In this document: one piece after another, positions 53,131-61,973 of the stretch | Layout of the letters: every line of letters begins with the position of its first letter | Position numbering within the stretch: the first letter of the stretch is position 1 | Assembly (NCBI RefSeq): GCF_003412465.1 | Contig: NZ_QTJV01000001.1 | Span: 1,240,001 to 1,304,000, forward strand | Source: Chitinophaga silvisoli | GTDB lineage: Bacteria; Bacteroidota; Bacteroidia; Chitinophagales; Chitinophagaceae | Direction of reading: 5' to 3' | Length of the DNA stretch: 64,000 nt | Made by a program: the position numbers and the translations under genes | Notes under the pieces: generated by a model | The model's input: only the letters and a program-made list of their open reading frames with translations | The model's database searches: none | Told to the model about the DNA's origin: nothing

Positions 53131-53838
53131 ATACTTTTCCCTCGCCCTTTTTTTATCATCTGCTATTAGTTTAGGTATAATAGTGTCAATGAAATGGGTG
53201 AAGTGATTAATACCGATAAAGGAAATTAATTTTTCTAATGTCTTATACACCTGTGTAGTATGTGGTGCAGGAATAATCCCTTTGTGATGCTGATCTAATC
53301 TTTTTGCATTTTCAATACAGGTCCTTACCCGGCGGATATAGTCGTAACGATAATATCCGCCGGGGTCTAATTCAGCTAATTTGCTTTTTAGCTTTTTGCT
53401 TTTTCTATCTGTTTCATCAAAAGGGAAGGGAATTTCTTTCAGTATTCCCAAAATCAAAAACACTTCAAAACAAGGATTACTAAGTGCAATGTCCCAGTTC
53501 CTGTTTTTCCGGCAAAAGTTGACAATAGTTTTTATTTGTCTGGGTGACCATTGGTCAACATCTATAATGAAATGCAAATGATCAGTAGAAAGGATATTAT
53601 TTTCCTTTATGAATTTTTTAGTCCTGCTCAATACCCATTCCGGGGATGATTTCGTTTCAAATTTCTTTTTCATAGCAGCGTTCCAAACATAGTCCCCAAC
53701 AATTTCTACTTTTACTTTGGGAGATGCCAGATCAAACGGGCTAAAGTAACCCGGTTCACGTTTACCACCTTCTGTTGATATGAAAAATAGCGTACAGCTT
53801 TTATGTTTTGCACCTTTTTTATATGCACGGATTGCCAT
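53107..53838 (-). CDS. rloB: RloB-family protein (AbiLii-like, Toprim-type nuclease candidate)
   Basis: The 243-residue protein shows the RloB pattern: an acidic motif in FFISTEGGKREPGYF (Glu23), HFIIDVDQW (Asp93, Asp95) and SNPCFEVFLIL (residues 120-130), followed by a basic C-terminus. RloB proteins are thought to have a Toprim-like nuclease fold. They usually sit beside an AAA ATPase, as in the lactococcal AbiL abortive infection system (AbiLi ATPase, AbiLii RloB). Here the ATPase gene ends 3 bp upstream on the same strand, so the two are cotranscribed. The anti-phage role is inferred. Confidence 0.85.
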   Translation of the reverse strand: MAIRAYKKGAKHKSCTLFFISTEGGKREPGYFSPFDLASPKVKVEIVGDYVWNAAMKKKFETKSSPEWVLSRTKKFIKENNILSTDHLHFIIDVDQWSPRQIKTIVNFCRKNRNWDIALSNPCFEVFLILGILKEIPFPFDETDRKSKKLKSKLAELDPGGYYRYDYIRRVRTCIENAKRLDQHHKGIIPAPHTTQVYKTLEKLISFIGINHFTHFIDTIIPKLIADDKKRAREKYKKEGISS

Positions 53839-53841
53839 AAT

Positions 53842-55134
53842 TCACCAGTTTAAATATTTCAGGTTAGCAAGAAAAGGGATTGCACCAAAGCGACCATTTA
53901 AATACCCGGTTTTCAAATCCAGTTCGTCGGAATAGTTAAAGTCAGAAAGTGGATAATATTCTGTTGCACCGGTTTTCTTGTCCTTTTCGGCAAACCAGAT
54001 TTCATCCTCACGAAAAATTTTCAGATCCAGGAGATTAGATTCATGGGTCGTGAAAATCAACTGACCAAGTGTTTCCTTGTGGGCCATGATTTTTTTAATC
54101 AGGGATTTTAAAAGAACAGGATGAATGCTCTGGTCAATTTCATCTATTATAATAGTTACATCGCGTTCCAACATAGTAGCGAAAATGGGAAAGAATTCAA
54201 GTAAGCGTTGTGTACCATCGGATTCTTCCGCCAGGTCAAAGGCGATAGGGTTATTTTCCATGCGGTGATGAAAGGCAAGAATCCGGTTAAATATAATTTT
54301 ACCGTTTTCTTTTGTAGTAAAATATTTCCCCTGGTCAGTGGGAACGATACGATGTTCTTCAATCTGATGTACAGGAAATAATAAGGTTTCATTTTGGGAT
54401 AGTAATTGATTGTAATCAAATTTATCAACAGCAATATAGGATAGACCTGTATCCAGGGTTTTGGTGAGTTGATTACTGAATTGTAAAAACTTATCCGAAG
54501 TACAGAGTTTTAGTAATAATTCTTTTTGTCCTGTTGTTGGCCTCATCAGGATCAGGTCGTTTACCAGCCAGTCCCTGGCCGCTTGTACTTTTGGAATTGC
54601 TACGATAGAATGACAAAGAAGTAATTCATTGTTTTTCAATAGTCCACTTTCCAACTTCTCTTTTAAGGTATCGTTTTTATCAGGGAAAGCTACGCTGATC
54701 TTTTGCATTTCATCGATAGAGCGCTTAAAAATCAGTTTGTCTGTTTGTTTCATTCCAGATTCACACAGGTATTCCTTGATCACATGTTGATCATCCAGGT
54801 GTATGCCATAGACAAAAAACATACCTGCTGCAAAGAACTCAATTTCAAAAAAGATAGGTAATTGTGCATTACTACTGTTCAACCTGAATTTGAGCTTGTC
54901 TACCGAATTTTGGATAACGCCTGCTGTTACCCACTGTTGAAGATGCCGGAAAGCATCTATAAGGTTGGACTTGCCTGCACCATTGGCTCCGTAGATGGCA
55001 GCCGCTTTTAATACTTTTGCCTCATCTGCATGGTAAACATGGTGCCTGAGATTTTGTGGAGAGGCGGTGAGCATGTTGAATTCGACTTCTTTATCAAAAG
55101 ACGAAAAATTTGAGATAACTAATCTGATTAGCAT
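53842..55134 (-). CDS. AAA ATPase of the RloB pair (AbiLi-like, SMC/ABC-type)
   Basis: The 430-residue protein is a stand-alone ABC/SMC-type ATPase: Walker A GANGAGKS (49-56), signature-like LAEESDGTQRLLE (301-313), Walker B VTIIIDEID with Asp331-Glu332, and His364 in IFTTHESNLLD. There is no long coiled coil, as in AAA15/21 proteins of AbiL, PARIS and related systems, where the ATPase holds or triggers a nuclease partner on sensing phage. It is the first gene of the pair and starts 193 bp from the divergent permease gene. Confidence 0.88.
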   Translation of the reverse strand: MLIRLVISNFSSFDKEVEFNMLTASPQNLRHHVYHADEAKVLKAAAIYGANGAGKSNLIDAFRHLQQWVTAGVIQNSVDKLKFRLNSSNAQLPIFFEIEFFAAGMFFVYGIHLDDQHVIKEYLCESGMKQTDKLIFKRSIDEMQKISVAFPDKNDTLKEKLESGLLKNNELLLCHSIVAIPKVQAARDWLVNDLILMRPTTGQKELLLKLCTSDKFLQFSNQLTKTLDTGLSYIAVDKFDYNQLLSQNETLLFPVHQIEEHRIVPTDQGKYFTTKENGKIIFNRILAFHHRMENNPIAFDLAEESDGTQRLLEFFPIFATMLERDVTIIIDEIDQSIHPVLLKSLIKKIMAHKETLGQLIFTTHESNLLDLKIFREDEIWFAEKDKKTGATEYYPLSDFNYSDELDLKTGYLNGRFGAIPFLANLKYLNW

Positions 55135-55208
55135 AGCGTATAGGTTATCCTGAGGCTTGGGTTAATTATTAATAGTAATATAATTATTTATTTTTATTTA
55201 TTTATATG

Positions 55209-55237
55209 TTGTCCGTTTGTGAACAATATTAGTTTTG
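55209..55237 (+). promoter_or_regulatory. Candidate promoter of the FtsX-type permease gene
   Basis: TTG at 55209-55211, an 18-nt spacer and TAGTTTTG at 55230-55237 fit the Bacteroidota promoter pattern. The predicted start of transcription is about 85 bases before the ATG at 55328. The surrounding region (55150-55210) is very AT-rich with repeated TTTAT. Confidence 0.5.
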
Positions 55238-55327
55238 AAAATGGACGTTTTCTGCATATTCGTTTATTGATTTTCAATCCATTCACAAAAGGCACTCTTA
55301 TTGAGGCAGCACTGCAAAACCCATCCG

Positions 55328-57697
55328 ATGTTCAAAAACAACCTCCGTATCGCATTTCGAACCCTCTTCACGAATAAAGTATACGGTCTCCTCAATATCC
55401 TCGGCCTTGCCCTCAGCATGACCTGCGGCCTATTGATCTTTATCCTGATTAAGTACCACCTCAGCTTCGACAACTTTCACCATAACCCTGACCGCATCTA
55501 CCAGTTCGTCACAGAACAACACAGAGAAAATATCTCATATACCAGCAGTGTTCCTCCCGGATTCGCCAACGCCTTCAGAGAAGACTTTGGTGCAAGTGGC
55601 ACGGTTGCCCAGGCTGCCACTTACACCGATGTCCTTGTCACCTATGATCAAAAGAAATTTATCGAAGAAGAAGGTACTGTATTCACAGAACCCGCTTACT
55701 TCGATATTTTTAATTTCCCTTTGCTCAGCGGAACAAATATGCTGGCAGAGCCCAACACCGCCCTGATCACCACCTCCCTGGCAAAGAAATATTTTGGCAA
55801 TGAAGACCCCATCAATAAAGTAATCAAAATAGAAAATAAGCTGGATGCCAGGGTGACCGGTATATTAAAAGACCTCCCAGCTAACACCGACCAGCCAGCA
55901 GGGATTTTTGTATCCTGGAAAAGTATAAAAGGTTTCGACATGTTCCTGGGTAAAGATGATAACTGGAATGGTATTACGACTGTCCTGAAAACATACGTAC
56001 GTCTCCAACCCGGAGTATCACCTGAGAACCTGGAAAAGCAATTTCCTAAATACCGTGAGAAAAGAAAAGGCAGTAAGAATGTGCATGAGTACCACCTGCT
56101 TCCTTTGAAAGAAAGACACTTTGATGAAAGATATACCGGCGTAATGGAAAAATCCAGTCTCTGGATCCTGGCATTTACCGGACTGTTCCTGATTGTAGCC
56201 GCCTGTCTGAACTTTATCAACCTCTCTACCGCACAGGCATTGAGAAGGTCCAAAGAAGTTGGTATCAGGAAAGCCCTTGGTAGTTTCCGGGTACAACTCT
56301 TCTGGCAATTCATCATTGAGACAGGTATCATTGTAGTAATGGCCACCCTCATAGCCATTGCTCTCAGTGCATTACTACTCCCCAATGTAAATGCATTGGC
56401 CAGTGTGAAGCTAAATTTAAAAGATGCCTTTGACCTGAAGTTGCTGGCTTTTACAATAGGAATGATCCTGATCGTTACGTTTTTTGCAGGTAGCTATCCC
56501 GGTTTAATCCTGTCAGGATTCCGCCCGGTAATGGCACTGAAAGGAAAAGTATCCATGCAGCAGGTAGGGAATTTCAATATCCGCCGTTCCCTTATAGTCA
56601 CCCAGTTCATGATCACATTCATCCTGATCATTGGGATGTTCGTCATCACCAGGCAAATGCAATATACCCGGCAGAAGGACCTGGGTTTTAATAAAGATGC
56701 CGTTCTGATGGTACCTATGGGTGCAGACTCTTTAGATGCCAATGTAACGAGCCTGAAAAATGAGTTGATGCGACAGGCCGGTGTGAGGAGTGTGTCTTTC
56801 TGCTTTGAAGCACCCTCTTCTTATAGTAACTGGAATACAAATTTCCGTTTACTGGGAGATGCGGAAGATGAGCCATTTACTGTAGATGTCCGTTCTGCAG
56901 ATGAGCAGTATATCCCGACTTTCGGATTGCAGCTGATCGCAGGCCGCAATATCTTCCCGGATTCGCTGGGGAGAGAATGTATTGTGAATGAAATCATGAT
57001 GCATAAGCTAAACATGCAATCGCCGCAGGAGCTTTTAGGAAAGCAGGTGAGATTTAATGGAGAAAACCAGGCCACTATTGTAGGTGTGGTAAAGAACTTC
57101 CATATGCACTCCCTGCATGATGATATTGGCCCCGTCCTGATTACGCCCTTTCCTAAATTCTACCAGAACCTTGCGATTAAGTTAAATATGGGTCAGATGA
57201 ATACCACCATTCCTGCGATAGAAAAATTGTGGACAGCAAGGTTTCCGGACAAGTTATATACCTACCAGTTTTTTGATAAACAGATAGCCGATTTTTACGA
57301 AGGAGAAGAAGCTAGTCTGCAGATGGTACGGATATTTTCAATCATCGCCATCTTTATCGGTTGCCTGGGCCTGTATGGATTGATCTCCTTTATGGTGATG
57401 CAGAAGACAAAAGAAATCGGTATCAGGAAAGTACTGGGAAGTAGTGTCGGGGAGATCCTTTGGATCTTTGGAAAGGAATTCGCCGTGTTAATCCTGCTGG
57501 CATTTTGCCTGGCAGCACCAATGGCCTGGTGGATGATGAATAAGTGGCTGGAGGATTTCAAATTCCATGTGGAATTAGGTCCCTGGATGTTCGCAGGCGC
57601 TATTATCCTGACGGTAGTCGTAGCCGGATTGACGGTAAGTTTCCAGAGTGTGAAGGCTGCTTTAATGAACCCGGTAAGGAGCCTGAGAATGGAATAA
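55328..57697 (+). CDS. ABC transporter permease (MacB/FtsX type, two-FtsX-domain)
   Basis: The 789-residue protein has the MacB-like plan doubled: TM1 near the N-terminus (about 20-42, VYGLLNILGLALSMTCGLL), a periplasmic domain, three helices (about 275-430) with the FtsX motif ALRRSKEVGIRKALGS, a second periplasmic domain, and three last helices (about 665-785) with MQKTKEIGIRKVLGSS. Such permeases couple cytoplasmic ATP use to work in the periplasm and export small molecules or lipoproteins. No ATPase gene is adjacent. ATG 55328 begins the family N-terminus (MFKNNLRIAFRTL); an upstream TTG at 55301 is less likely. Confidence 0.9.
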   Translation: MFKNNLRIAFRTLFTNKVYGLLNILGLALSMTCGLLIFILIKYHLSFDNFHHNPDRIYQFVTEQHRENISYTSSVPPGFANAFREDFGASGTVAQAATYTDVLVTYDQKKFIEEEGTVFTEPAYFDIFNFPLLSGTNMLAEPNTALITTSLAKKYFGNEDPINKVIKIENKLDARVTGILKDLPANTDQPAGIFVSWKSIKGFDMFLGKDDNWNGITTVLKTYVRLQPGVSPENLEKQFPKYREKRKGSKNVHEYHLLPLKERHFDERYTGVMEKSSLWILAFTGLFLIVAACLNFINLSTAQALRRSKEVGIRKALGSFRVQLFWQFIIETGIIVVMATLIAIALSALLLPNVNALASVKLNLKDAFDLKLLAFTIGMILIVTFFAGSYPGLILSGFRPVMALKGKVSMQQVGNFNIRRSLIVTQFMITFILIIGMFVITRQMQYTRQKDLGFNKDAVLMVPMGADSLDANVTSLKNELMRQAGVRSVSFCFEAPSSYSNWNTNFRLLGDAEDEPFTVDVRSADEQYIPTFGLQLIAGRNIFPDSLGRECIVNEIMMHKLNMQSPQELLGKQVRFNGENQATIVGVVKNFHMHSLHDDIGPVLITPFPKFYQNLAIKLNMGQMNTTIPAIEKLWTARFPDKLYTYQFFDKQIADFYEGEEASLQMVRIFSIIAIFIGCLGLYGLISFMVMQKTKEIGIRKVLGSSVGEILWIFGKEFAVLILLAFCLAAPMAWWMMNKWLEDFKFHVELGPWMFAGAIILTVVVAGLTVSFQSVKAALMNPVRSLRME

Positions 57698-57710
57698 TTC
57701 CAGGCTCCTT
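57676..57710. terminator. Hairpin at the convergent 3' ends of the permease and MDR genes
   Basis: AAGGAGCCT (57676-57684) pairs with AGGCTCCTT (57702-57710), with an inner GAAT/ATTC stem. The permease stop codon lies within the loop side. No good T run follows, so termination strength is unclear. Confidence 0.45.
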
Positions 57711-57718
57711 CCGGATAA

Positions 57719-58666
57719 TTATATGGTTACCACCAGGCGTTCCCCATTGGGAACCTCTTTATCCCAGAGGGTAGAGATGTCTTTTAATTTTACAGCACTT
57801 GTTGACACGACTAACTTGCCGTTGGCCGCGAGCTGAAACATTTCAGGAAGGATCTCTGTGAAGAGTAAGCCTACCTGTTGTTTAGGCCATGACCCCAATC
57901 CGGAGCCGGAGAGTTGCAGGTCTACGCTGCGGAGAATGGCGGCTGACAGTGTGATGGTATCGCCTGCCATGCTGCCGACAGATACATAGCGGGTGGGATG
58001 GGTGAACCTGCCCCTGCCTTTGAGCGTAGAGAGGATCTTTTCGGCAGTATGGCCCCAGAGGTAATCGATGACAATGTCGAATGGCCCGTTTAATTGAGTG
58101 TGGAAATCATCGCTGAGAGGAATGATTTCATCTGCGCCAAGTGTTAATAATTCCTGTAAAGAACCCAGGTTCCTGCCTGTAGCTACCACCCTTTTTGCAC
58201 CATAATGCTTAGCGATCTGTACGGCTACCCGGCCGGTGAAGCCGGTAGCTCCGTTAATAAGAACTGTATCTCCCTGTTGAATATTTGCTTTAAACCGAAG
58301 GGCCATGGCCGCTCCAATGACTGCATTGGGCAGGGCGGCTGCGGTGACATCGTCCAGTGAATCCGGTACCGGCACAACCATATTTTTCTCAATGGTGGCC
58401 TTTTCAGCCAGCATGCCGCTGGCACCTATTGCATAAACTCTTTTTCCGTCAGGTAAAATACAGATCCCATCTCCTCCTATTACATGACCGTTTTCTTTGG
58501 GTGCATCACTGGAATAGTGCTTGCCGGAGGCGACAGATTTATCGATATGTTTTATCGCGACTGCTTTGACAGCTACAGCAATTTCGTTTTCGTTCTGAGG
58601 GTAGGGTTCCGGGAAATCTACATATTGAGGTAATTCTCCTGCCTGATATAATACTGCTGCTTTCAT
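57719..58666 (-). CDS. MDR-family zinc-independent quinone oxidoreductase-like protein
   Basis: The 315-residue cytosolic protein has the medium-chain dehydrogenase/reductase plan: an N-terminal GroES-like domain (MKAAVLYQAGELPQYVDFPE), the quinone-reductase type nucleotide site VLINGATGFTGRVAVQIAKH (about 147-166) and a following basic YGAKRVVATGRN that would favour NADPH. Zinc ligands are absent. It reduces quinones or enones; the substrate is unknown. The Crp-like regulator gene lies 72 bp upstream on the same strand and may control it. Confidence 0.88.
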   Translation of the reverse strand: MKAAVLYQAGELPQYVDFPEPYPQNENEIAVAVKAVAIKHIDKSVASGKHYSSDAPKENGHVIGGDGICILPDGKRVYAIGASGMLAEKATIEKNMVVPVPDSLDDVTAAALPNAVIGAAMALRFKANIQQGDTVLINGATGFTGRVAVQIAKHYGAKRVVATGRNLGSLQELLTLGADEIIPLSDDFHTQLNGPFDIVIDYLWGHTAEKILSTLKGRGRFTHPTRYVSVGSMAGDTITLSAAILRSVDLQLSGSGLGSWPKQQVGLLFTEILPEMFQLAANGKLVVSTSAVKLKDISTLWDKEVPNGERLVVTI

Positions 58667-58738
58667 GTTATTTCGTTTTTGTTAACACAAAATTAGGGCA
58701 GGCGCATGCCTCGGAACGATAACATATGTTATCAAGTG

Positions 58739-59323
58739 TCAAAAGTGAGATTTCCCTTTGGCCAGTTTGGCTTTGATACGGCTCAGGTGCACCTTGCTCA
58801 CGCCCAGGTAAGAGGCGATATAATGCTGGGGCACCCGCTGGATGATGTGAGGGCGCTCATTGACCAGGTTTTGGTAGCGCTGTTCAGGGGTATCCCTGAT
58901 AAAGGAAACAAACTCATTGATATAATGCGTTTGCCGCTGAACGGTCATCTGGAGAATCATGTGCACAAAGCCCGGCTCGTGACTGAGATCGTCCAGGAGC
59001 TGGTTCACATGTTCTTTTGCCAGCAGGTAAACGACAGAAGGTTCGATGGTTTCTATGGTTATCGGACTGGGTACATTGTTGATAAAGCTATCGAAGGAGG
59101 AAAGTCCTTCGTTTTCGAAAAAGAACTGCACGGTGATATCTTCCCCGTTTTTGTTGAAAAAGGTGCGGATAAGCCCCTTTTCGATATAGATGTAGTACTG
59201 CGACCTTTTACCTTCTTCGAGAAGGATGGTTTTAGGCGGTATTTCGAGGCGTTGCTGGAAGGGAAGGTACTTGTCCCAATAGGCGTTTAACTGGGGGAAT
59301 TTGTGGCGAAAATGGAAAAGCAT
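58739..59323 (-). CDS. Crp/Fnr-family transcriptional regulator
   Basis: The 194-residue protein has a cyclic-nucleotide-binding-like domain (about 20-115; LEEGKRSQYYIYIEKGLIR, FFENEGLSSFDSF) and a C-terminal helix-turn-helix (about 160-188, QHYIASYLGVSKVHLSRIKA). The phosphate-binding Arg/Ser pattern of true cAMP receptors is not clear, as is common in Bacteroidota members. It probably regulates the downstream MDR gene or itself. Confidence 0.9.
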   Translation of the reverse strand: MLFHFRHKFPQLNAYWDKYLPFQQRLEIPPKTILLEEGKRSQYYIYIEKGLIRTFFNKNGEDITVQFFFENEGLSSFDSFINNVPSPITIETIEPSVVYLLAKEHVNQLLDDLSHEPGFVHMILQMTVQRQTHYINEFVSFIRDTPEQRYQNLVNERPHIIQRVPQHYIASYLGVSKVHLSRIKAKLAKGKSHF

Positions 59324-59582
59324 GCAGCTGTTTAATTTGAGGCATCAAGTTAGCCATTTTAGGGGATTATACTATACGTCCCTTTATACGGAAATGATGC
59401 CTTTGGCTGCTATTGTATAAGGAACCCCCAATTAATACATTGCCTGATTTTTTACAGATTTATCTGTTTCATAATGAATTGATTAGATCTAGATGTGCCT
59501 CCTTTTGCAACTGTTCTGGTGTATTTGATTTTTGTTATTTACAAGAACAATATCTCACGAGGGTTATGTGATAACAAATCCA
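59324..59582. other. Start of a 700-bp intergenic region
   Basis: No gene is seen between the Crp-like start and the first hairpin repeat. Small inverted repeats exist: ACAGAT-TT-ATCTGT near 59455-59470, and GATTTTTGTTAT (59527-59538) against ATAACAAATC (59571-59580). The latter may form an outer stem beside the hairpin repeats that follow. Confidence 0.4.
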
Positions 59583-59736
59583 ATGTTTGGTATTCCTATC
59601 AGACATCATTTAGATTTCGCAGTTATCCGACAGTCTGGTATTCTTGCCGGACTACTTGAATAAAATTGCATGAGAATTCATTTTTGTCACGAATTCACAA
59701 CAAAAAATAAAGCCTGGTATTCCTGCCGGGCTTTTC
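59583..59736. repeat. Three related hairpins with compensatory changes
   Basis: Three 20-nt units share an 8-nt loop TATTCYTR and form 6-bp stems with different bases: GTTTGG/TCAGAC (59585-59604), GTCTGG/CCGGAC (59633-59652) and GCCTGG/CCGGGC (59712-59731). Between copies T-A pairs change to C-G and G-T pairs appear while the stem is kept, which signals selection on structure. The last copy has AAA/TTTT flanks and could terminate transcription on the plus strand. No other copy was noticed in the window. Confidence 0.6.
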
Positions 59737-59876
59737 TTAAATAAAGAAATTTAAGATAAAAGATTTCTAAAGATCCATATGGCAAAAGAGACTAATATTT
59801 CTACCAGACTCCCTTAAACATGCCAGGTTGACACATGTGTAACGATATCCCGGATTCGTAGCCAATACTACATTTT

Positions 59877-59981
59877 AAGGTCATTATAAGGTCACTATAA
59901 GGGCACCAAAAGGGCACCTCAATATCCAACCGATATACAAGTGACCTTTTGGTGACCTTATAGTGACCTATTAGCGACGAA
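59877..59981. repeat. Inverted array of 11-bp repeats (four units per arm)
   Basis: Four contiguous 11-bp units run from 59877 to 59920: AAGGTCATTAT, AAGGTCACTAT, AAGGGCACCAA, AAGGGCACCTC. After an 18-bp spacer-like gap the complement recurs in units from 59938 to 59981, including TTGGTGACCTT and ATAGTGACCTA; the last unit is degenerate. The arms 59889-59917 and 59941-59969 form a 29-bp inverted repeat with two mismatches. The period of about one helical turn would put repeated GGTCAC cores on one face of DNA. It lies 43 bp downstream of the FAD oxidoreductase operon end. Confidence 0.75.
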
Positions 59982-60023
59982 TCTCTGACGATACTTTAAT
60001 GGCCAAAAAGGCAGTTTTGGGTA

Positions 60024-61973
60024 TTATTGCGGATAGAAAAGCACCGCATCCGCCACGACCTCACCATCCTTGCCCTCACTGCTTATTTCTACATATGCTT
60101 TTTTCCCTTTGGTCAGGTTGATAGTGCCCAGGTCTACCCATTCCCCGGAAGTCTGCCCTTCTACCTTTACAGAGGCCGGGGTATAAGATACCTGTCTGGC
60201 ACTCCTGCCGTCCGCCGACAGCCGGATTTGGGTACTGGAAGGCAGGTCGCTACGTTTGGGTACGTAAGTGTAAATCCTGTAGGTCCCGCTGCGGGTCACT
60301 TCAGGTGTATAGCGAATGCTGCCTGTACTTTTAGAAATAAACATGGAGGGCCCATAGGCTCCTTTCGTTTCCCTTTGCCACTCACCTTTCTTACTTACAT
60401 GAGCAGAATCATCGTTGTCTACCAGGATTTCAGCCCTGGCATCAGTAGCCAGCGGTTTTTGACGCAGGAAGGCCTGTAATTTCGAAACATTCACCTCCTG
60501 TACAGACTGGTGATTGTCTATCGCCATCGCCGCAGCTACTGCTGCTGATTGTGCCAGTACCATAAATACCGGCTCCATCCTGATAGAACCATAGGCTATG
60601 TGAGAGGCTGACATACAAACCGGTACAAATACATTATTGCAATCATCTGCTTTAGGAATAATGGAACGATAGGCAATCGGGTAGGGACCGAAACCTCCGA
60701 TCTGCACATCCCCTTCATTTTTTACCATGCCATTGACCACTATGCGCTGGCAATTGTGAGAGTCCATGGTGTAGGCCGCCATGCCTATCCCATCGTTCAC
60801 AATCTCCTTGCTTTCGCAATTAGCCTGGGTCATGACATAAGCACCTACCATCCTCCTGGCCTCCCTTACATACATTTGCGGTGACCAGTTGCCTGATTCC
60901 GGGTATTCATCCTTCGGATAGCCCCATTGCAGCATTTCTTTGCGAAGATGTTCCGGCATGCGGGGATCGTGACCAATGAAATAGAGCAGACCTTTGTTGT
61001 ACAATTCGTGGTCCCTGGTGATCTTTTCCCTGGTTGCATAATCCGCTTCCGGGTAGTTATAGTTCATACCGATCATGTCAGTGGAGATAGGCCCATTATT
61101 GTTAATATCTGTTTTGTGATTGGGCATAAGGTCTATTTTCAACATGCCGCTCAGGTTCTTCGGCTGCAGTTTTTGCACTACGCGGAGCAGGAGTTCATAT
61201 CTTGCCGGATCATAATCTGCCGGTTCTGTAATAGGAATCCTATTGCCCGGCTCATTGGTGAGGCAGATCCTGAAATTGTATGCCTGGATTTTTTTATTCC
61301 CCGTTCCCGGCTTTTCCAACTGATCCGGACTGATTCCCCAGACCAGTCCACTGGCTGGTTTGCCGGGTTCTTTGTAAGGATCTATGCCATCCGGGAATTG
61401 GTGTTTCTCCCGCAGTTGTACGCCATTGTAGGTTTCTCCATATTGTGAATTGTCTTCACGGCCCACGGTGTAGGAGATACCTGCTTTTGCCATGAGATCC
61501 CCTTCGTAAGAGCAGTCAATAAACATCTTTGCACGGATGATGGCAGAAGCAGTTTGTATTTCAGTGATCCGCTTACCATCCTTTTTGGCAGCAAGGATAG
61601 GTTGTTGGTATAATACTTCCACCCCACCTTCTTTGATATATTGCTGGAAGGTGCGCTCGGCTACACCTGGTTCAAAGATCCATGTCTCAAACCGGCCATA
61701 ATGCTTCCCGATACGCCTGTAGAAATCCCGGGAAAGGCCGGTAATGGCATATTTATTCCCGATATCAGTATAACCCAGGCCACCGGAAGTGAGTCCTCCC
61801 AACCTTTTGCCGGGTTCGATCACCAATACAGATTTGTTCATTTTCTTCGCAGTATAACCTGCTATTACGCCGGCAGAGGTACCGCCGTAAATGCAGATGT
61901 CTACTTCCCGTATGTTTTGTGCTGCGAGTTTTCCTGTTATGAACAGGGCTAGAAATAAGGTGAGTTGTCTCAT
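60024..61973 (-). CDS. Exported FAD-dependent oxidoreductase with golvesin/Xly-type binding domain
   Basis: The 649-residue protein has a signal peptide (to about residue 19, KLAAQ) and an FAD-binding Rossmann motif in DICIYGGTSAGVIAGYTA (Gly30, Gly31, Gly35) followed by GGLTSGGLG. The FAD-dependent oxidoreductase domain continues to about residue 505. The C-terminal part (about 515-649; GEWVDLGTINLTKGKKAYVE, VVADAVLFYPQ) matches the golvesin/xanthan-lyase type binding domain. Such proteins occur in polysaccharide loci, but the substrate is rarely known. The SusD gene stop and this ATG overlap as TGATG, so translation is coupled. Confidence 0.88.
   Translation of the reverse strand: MRQLTLFLALFITGKLAAQNIREVDICIYGGTSAGVIAGYTAKKMNKSVLVIEPGKRLGGLTSGGLGYTDIGNKYAITGLSRDFYRRIGKHYGRFETWIFEPGVAERTFQQYIKEGGVEVLYQQPILAAKKDGKRITEIQTASAIIRAKMFIDCSYEGDLMAKAGISYTVGREDNSQYGETYNGVQLREKHQFPDGIDPYKEPGKPASGLVWGISPDQLEKPGTGNKKIQAYNFRICLTNEPGNRIPITEPADYDPARYELLLRVVQKLQPKNLSGMLKIDLMPNHKTDINNNGPISTDMIGMNYNYPEADYATREKITRDHELYNKGLLYFIGHDPRMPEHLRKEMLQWGYPKDEYPESGNWSPQMYVREARRMVGAYVMTQANCESKEIVNDGIGMAAYTMDSHNCQRIVVNGMVKNEGDVQIGGFGPYPIAYRSIIPKADDCNNVFVPVCMSASHIAYGSIRMEPVFMVLAQSAAVAAAMAIDNHQSVQEVNVSKLQAFLRQKPLATDARAEILVDNDDSAHVSKKGEWQRETKGAYGPSMFISKSTGSIRYTPEVTRSGTYRIYTYVPKRSDLPSSTQIRLSADGRSARQVSYTPASVKVEGQTSGEWVDLGTINLTKGKKAYVEISSEGKDGEVVADAVLFYPQ

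Noticed and set aside
59877..59981. Inverted 11-bp array as the terminator of the FAD oxidoreductase operon
   Set aside because: No T run follows either arm, and the phased repeat pattern is more than a terminator needs; kept as a repeat instead.
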